From Acanthochromis polyacanthus (Eukaryota > Chordata > Actinopteri > Pomacentridae), in contig NC_067132.1 of NCBI RefSeq assembly GCF_021347895.1, positions 7,982,338-8,046,337 of the forward strand: a stretch of DNA of 64,000 bases. The letters run 5' to 3'. Made by a program: the position numbers and the translations under genes. Each line of letters starts with the position of its first letter. The stretch's first letter is position 1. Shown piece after piece: positions 58,599-64,000 of the stretch. Under the pieces are notes generated by a model. The model saw only the letters and a list, made by a program, of their open reading frames with translations. It was not told the DNA's origin and made no database searches.

Positions 58599-60468
58599 CA
58601 TTTTTCCACTATGTTCCTCCAGCTGTTGCTGCTCTTCCATCCCTCCAAGTTTGTGTACTTCATCACCTCTTGTATGATATTATCAGTGATAAAGAGTTTG
58701 AGGTAGTACTATAAATATTGCAATTTCTTTAAAGTTGTCAAAGGAAACGTAAATATTTAAATGGAATGATATCAAAAAGATGTTTTTGAGGAATAGCTGG
58801 AATATGAAATGATAAAATCTTTTCATTAAAAAGATATTGCAAAAAAAAAAACAAAAAAAACAACCTCACTGGGTCATTTTTGACCTATGTATGCTTCTAA
58901 GGGTTAAGCAAAATAGTGAGTTTGAAAATGGTAAAACGCTCCATAGAGTTGAGATAAAGTTGATGAATCACTGGGTTTATCAGTGAGACCTACATGCATA
59001 TGTTGCACAGCCATTTGAATTGATTACATAAAAAATATTGATCGGTGAGGCTTTAAAGAGCCGTCAGTTTCAGAAGAAGACAACTCTTGTAGCAGGTTTT
59101 GGGTTTGGAAGCAAGTAAAAGATTAAAAGCTCAAACTGTTTACTTCCAATAGACATCTGACTGCGGTTTCGTGAAATTTTCTGTGTGTAGTCGTATGTCA
59201 GTCTATGATTTCAAAGCAATTTCTGCCTCGGCTACACTTCCCCCTCATCTTGGGCAACTTGAAAGTGTTTATTTTAGAAATAATCTGAAGATTTCCAAAT
59301 CTTACTTGGAGACATCATCACCTCGCCCCGGGGATGCCAAAGTGGCTCGTCTCACCTCTGTTCCTTAAACTGAAGTGAAAAGTGCCAAAATTCGAATTAT
59401 GAGGTTTCTACATGTCAGTGTTCTGTCAGTATCAAGAGATTGTGAGAGTGATTTTTGCACTGAGGCTCTGGCTGAGGCTAATTCCTATCATTTCTCAAAG
59501 TATCAATCATATGGACACACTTTCATTTGCTCTTCTTATCATAACCTTAAAATGACACTAGAAATGAGACTCCGAGTCAGATCAGAGGGTGACAGAGGGA
59601 AATGAAGAGAAGAAGGGCTGGGGGTGGGGGGTAAAATGAAATGATGAGGAGGGATACTAATCAGTGCAGGCAGTACCTATTCTCTCCTTCTGTCTCTGTC
59701 TGTCCCCATTTCCTTCAGCTCTTTTCATTAAGACACCGAAGGCCTCGTTTCTGTGCCAGTGTCCAGCTGCACCTCTGACCTTCTGATCCCCCACCGGGGC
59801 CCCCCCGTGTGATGGTTAAGGGATGTTTGTATTTCCTTTTGGCCGACAGTCCACCCCTCCAGGCTCTGTCAGGCCTTCTGTCTCTGTCATCATTCACAGA
59901 CTGTGTGCAGGGGAGAGGAGGGGAGGGAGGGGGAGACATGAGGGACAGCAGCAGTGTTGGATGGGTGTAATTGATCCAGAATGAAGAGCACTTTGTCCTC
60001 AAAGGTGAGTGCACGAGTGACAAAATAAGACAAAGAGATATCATAAAATCCCAAAGAGTGCATGTGTCATGTGTGTGTAATCTAAGCCGCCTCCCCCCTT
60101 CCTCCCACCTCAGAAAGGAGAACAGGTTGGAGCCCCATCTTTCTGTGCCAGATGGCTCCACATTGACAAATCAATTAGGCTCCACCTCATCACTGGGGGG
60201 ACCAGGGGGCTACAAACCTACCCGCCCCGCCCCCACCACCCTGGAGTCCTCGGTCAACCACTCCTCCATCTCTCTTCGCCTTAATCACCCCCCTGATCCC
60301 CAGAAAGCCTTGCCTGGGTAAAGGGGGCGAGGAGGCAGGGGAAAAAAAAGATAAAACAAAGAGGCTGGCAGCACATGAATCACCTAGCATCAATATGGAT
60401 GACTTCCATGCTAATGCAGAGGGGACCAGAAACAGTGGCAAAAGCTTGATTTTGTCAGTCTCTGTCTC

Positions 60469-60470
<2 letters not shown>

Positions 60471-60551
<81 letters not shown>
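60471..60551. repeat. (TG)n microsatellite
   Basis: About 81 bp of pure TG. Confidence 0.99.
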
Positions 60552-60553
<2 letters not shown>

Positions 60554-60864
60554 ACAAGCTCAGTCGGAGCAGATTTGCCATGTGTTGAAGAGCCAAGTGT
60601 CTCTAGTTGTTTTTCCGTCGCTGTGTGGAGGTGGGAGAGGAGGAGGAAGATGAGGAGGAGGAGGAGGGAGGGTGGACATTTGGGGAAGTTAATCCAAGGA
60701 GAACAAACAGCACAGCCTGGAGCAGGTATGCATCTGGGTCGCTGAGCGGAGGCGCAATCCATGTTCTTCACTACACCCTAGTGGGAGAGGAGCGACACTG
60801 CAGGGAGGAAGACGGACCGGTCAGCTCCAAATCTGCATGGGAACCTCTTAATGAAGTTCATCCA

Positions 60865-60900
60865 TGTGTGATCTGAGACTCAGCAGTCTCAGATCACACA
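60865..60900. repeat. Perfect 16-bp hairpin with 4-nt loop
   Basis: TGTGTGATCTGAGACT (60865-60880), loop CAGC, then the exact reverse complement (60885-60900). Flanks do not extend the pairing. Confidence 0.9.
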
Positions 60901-62479
60901 AAGTTTGAAAACGTTTCCTTGTTCCTTTATTTTCCAGCAGACTGTAATGTTTTGTGTGTTCGCATCGATCTGTTGCCTCTTCGGCATCTGCAGCTGCTAC
61001 AAAACGCAGCTGCTCATCCCCTGACAGGAAAAAAAAGGAAAGAACATAACTCCAGTACCAGCCTCCCTCCTCTGGTTTTGTGGAGCGTAACATTTTGTTT
61101 GTTTGTTTGTTTGTCAGGTATTAAAATGATGAATGCCGCCTTTTTCATAGCAGAACTCTTACACCTTCATGCCTTGGTAAGAGCACTGCAATCGACCAAC
61201 CAGATGCTCTTGAATGTTCCATAATTTTAGCATAAAATCAGAATAAAACAGAGAGAAAATTTCTTAATCCAACCTCTTCTCTTTGGCGTTTGCCTCAAGT
61301 AGAGTTGGACTCCCTGACTCTATCTCCTATTGTGTTCCTTATTTACATTCTTATCTTATTTTACTGTCATTTTCTTTCCAGGTTTTTCTTTTCATTGGGC
61401 TATATTGTCTTTTTTTGGTTCCACCCCAACCTTTAAAATGACAAAACAAAATAATTCATAGGGTTCAGGTTAAAGTTGTGATTTAACATTTTAAGAGTAT
61501 CCACAAATAGTTTCATAAGGCCTTGGAAAGACTTCTGAGACAACTCACAGCTAGAGGGAAAATAAAGCACTAGATGAGACATTAAATTTAGTTTTCTGTT
61601 TGTCACCAGGTTTCTAAAATTAGATTTGGCATCCTTTAGCATAATCAATGCAATACTTCAAAGTGTGTAGCAAATGTGTGGTTCTGAGGAACTAAATCTC
61701 CACATCGAGGGACTTTCAGCGCATTCAGCAAACAGGCCTCCATCCAGAGCAACATTCATATGAAGCTGTGTTTCTGGCCACTGTTTCTATATAAGTTACA
61801 TTCTCATTCTACTTTGTCGTGCTCTTGAGCTGCTTATAATGAAGACAAATGAGTTTGATTTTAAAATGTTCCACTATGTTCATGAGCTGGTTGGTCCTGG
61901 ATTAGATGCATGCAGTTGGTTTGAGGCATGTTTGGATAAAGGTGCAGCAGGTAAAATCAAAACAACGAGCTGAAAGACGATAAAAGTTAACCTCAAAGGA
62001 CCTTCCTCATTACATATTTGAACCAGAGCTAATAAAACAGCAGTGATGGATAGCTCGCGAAGCTTGCAGTCCTGAACAGACAGAAGAGGAGGATGGTGAG
62101 TGTGTGAGGTAAGAGGTTATGAAAGCAGCAACAGAAAGACTGGATTCTGACGGTGCTGGCAAATTTTTCCCAGTGTGTCATCTACATCACCGAGTGGAGG
62201 CCTGATGAAGGAGTGAGGGGAAGGTGGGAGGTAGGTTTACAGGTTGGGAGGGGCAGTGGGGTGATGGAGAGATGTGTGGGTGCCCTCCTGGCTCGGCTCA
62301 GTCCCTGCGTCCCTTTACTCATACGATCTGGGGGCAGCGACGAGAAAGAGAGAGAGCGAGCTGATGCTGAGACCCCTGGGGAGAGATTAGCGCTGACAGC
62401 ACAACAAAGAAGAATTATGCCACGGGCCCTCAGCTCTTCGACAAATTCAAATGTAATGTATGGCTTTAACTGCGCCAAA

Positions 62480-62940
62480 GGAGGATCAGCATAATATATG
62501 ATCGACCCACTTTGCGGTGCGCTCCGTTGGCAGTGATGTAAAAGCGATTTATGCCCGTAAAAATGTGCAGGCTAATTAAGTAAGACGTTGGCACGGGAGC
62601 AAATCCAATGAGCTTATGGGAGAGCTGGCAAACTGGTGCGGCGCTCCCTCTGAAAGGTCTACCTGCGGTGAGAGCTAAAAACTTCTACTGGGTTTCAAAT
62701 GGGAGGCAGAAGGGGTCACAATCGAGAACTACCTGATCATATGTAGACGTCCACGTGTGAGGCTGTTGATCCTTTAATTAAATTCTTGTTTGTGATTTGT
62801 TTAGGGTCCCCCTCCTTCAGTGTCAGGGGCCCAGGGCCTCTGTAATTACGCAAGGCCTTTCCACCAATCAGACAGCTGTGTTGAAAAGGCTGTGGATGAA
62901 ATGTCCTAATTACAGCCTCAGTGGAGAACAGCTCCACCAG
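62480..62940. promoter_or_regulatory. Candidate conserved non-coding block
   Basis: Unique, compositionally balanced, non-coding sequence with homeodomain-type sites (GGCTAATTAAGTAAG, CTGTAATTACGC, CCTAATTACAG) and TTTATG. It looks like an enhancer rather than a repeat; no alignment is available. Confidence 0.25.
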
Positions 62941-64000
62941 GGGAATACATGCGCTGTTAGCTAACAGATTCCAGAGCCAGCAGTGTTAATGAGACTGAGA
63001 GGAAAAACATCAAGCCGTCATCCCCCCTTTTCACATTAATCAGAGCACCTAGTTCTTCCTTTGTCTCACTGTCAGTACTTATCACAGCCAACCTCCACCT
63101 CACATCTCCATCCAGGTTGGAGGATCACTGCTGCCCTTATTTTCCAAACAAGACATTTCTCTCTGTGCAGTCGACTGCACCTCGTTCCTCCATCAATTAG
63201 AAGAGATACACAGAACATTTTCTGAGTGTAATCATCACTTAATGGCCCCAAGAAGCCATACATGCCACTAACACATAATCTCTGGGTCTCCAGGGGAGCG
63301 TTGCTGCAGAGCCAGCTCAGCCCATTCCTCTAATGAGCTGCTGAACAGGCCGTGTCACAGACTTACAGAGGCTGACACCTCCGGCCAGTGTTCCTCCACC
63401 TCATGAAGCGGCTCACACTGTATTTAATATAAAGATCTGAGCTTAGAGGAAGACGTTTTAACCACTAGTTGATAAAGCTAAAGGAGAAACGTGTTTTTTT
63501 CCCGCAGTACTGAGTTGATTGAAGTCCCACTCCACCTCTGCATACATACAGCGCTGTCTTTGTGTTCTCACTCTCTATCTACAGTTAATTTCCCCAGACC
63601 CCCATAGCAGCAGCTGCAGGTAGACCTCAGAGAGGTGTAACATGGGGCCTCATCTCCATTCTGCTACTCAGGCTCCTTTTCTAAGAGCCGCCTCGTTTCA
63701 CTGACAACGGGAGAAAATACTACAGCAGCAGAGGCTGTCAGATGCTGTCTAGCAGGTGAGGAAGAAGGAAGGAGGCTTGCTCAGACTGTCGAGGTGTGTG
63801 TCTGCTACAACAGCAGTTGTAACTGTCCAAGGGTAAATAAATAGATATTCTGGAGAGGGGCCATTATCTGTCATGGAGCGCTGATACAGTCTTGCTTTGT
63901 ATTTATTGCCTACTTAATGGACTTGATTGTATTACTGAAGGTAAGGAGGAAAAAAAATCCATCGCCAGCTAGAAGGTGCTTTCAGCATCCTGCAATTACC

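Larger units (their letters stand above)
45090..64000. other. Downstream intergenic region without a recognised gene
   Basis: No exon, domain or RNA gene could be identified with confidence over these 18.9 kb on either strand. Named contents are repeats and transposon relics (separate entries). Some small segments with good splice signals (50545-50635, 52102-52158, 52235-52296) encode nothing recognisable. Stretches about 46210-49200, 55170-56880, 57830-59700 and 60900-64000 contain unique-looking sequence with nothing assignable beyond the hairpin at 60865 and candidate conserved blocks near 62480-62940. Confidence 0.6.

Noticed and set aside
59715..60161. Minus-strand open frame of 148 codons
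   Set aside because: Low-complexity Ser/Pro/Leu sequence with no domain, splice context or conserved motif visible.

Overview
The window is vertebrate, almost certainly ray-finned fish, genomic DNA. It carries one recognisable protein-coding gene, the ZEB1 orthologue (zeb1, delta-EF1/TCF8 family), on the + strand. The fish call rests on very dense and long (CA)n/(TG)n arrays, Tc1/mariner relics and MITEs, tRNA-SINEs with L2-like tails, compact downstream introns (317 to 1508 bp), and a ZEB1 protein that is clearly orthologous to but diverged from mammalian ZEB1. Whether it is the teleost zeb1a or zeb1b copy cannot be settled from sequence alone.

Layout. Positions 1-29052 hold no exon I can support. 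This is probably the 3' part of the long first intron, because the short first exon (about 19 codons in vertebrate ZEB1) is not visible and must lie upstream. It contains microsatellites, several foldback/TIR elements, two near-identical units embedded in CA arrays, and some unique CpG- or ATTA-rich blocks that look like candidate enhancers. Seven coding exons follow: 29053-29208, 34581-34742, 35732-35934, 36252-36357, 36796-38498, 40007-40187 and 40944-41665. With one base from exon 1 they splice in frame to exactly 1077 codons plus stop. They encode an acidic N-terminus, four N-terminal zinc fingers, a SUMO motif, a homeodomain-like segment, three CtBP motifs, three C-terminal zinc fingers and a Glu-rich tail.

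The 3' UTR runs from 41666 to about 45090. It contains seven miR-200-family seed matches (two miR-141/200a type, five miR-200b/c/429 type), the hallmark of the ZEB1/miR-200 double-negative loop. It also contains two pieces of a foldback repeat, and one of these pieces carries one of the miR-200b seed matches. From about 45.1 to 64 kb no gene is confidently recognised. This part holds two copies of a Tc1-type non-autonomous element, a degenerate Tc1 transposase, a short TIR element, SINEs, a TIR element with a visible target-site duplication, many CA arrays, a perfect 16-bp hairpin and possible conserved non-coding blocks.

How it fits together. ZEB1 is an E-box (CACCT) binding repressor that drives EMT-like programmes. 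The window shows its effector domains, its microRNA brake in the 3' UTR, and CACCT clusters in introns that could mediate self-regulation. No microbial-type system (operon, CRISPR, phage) is present.
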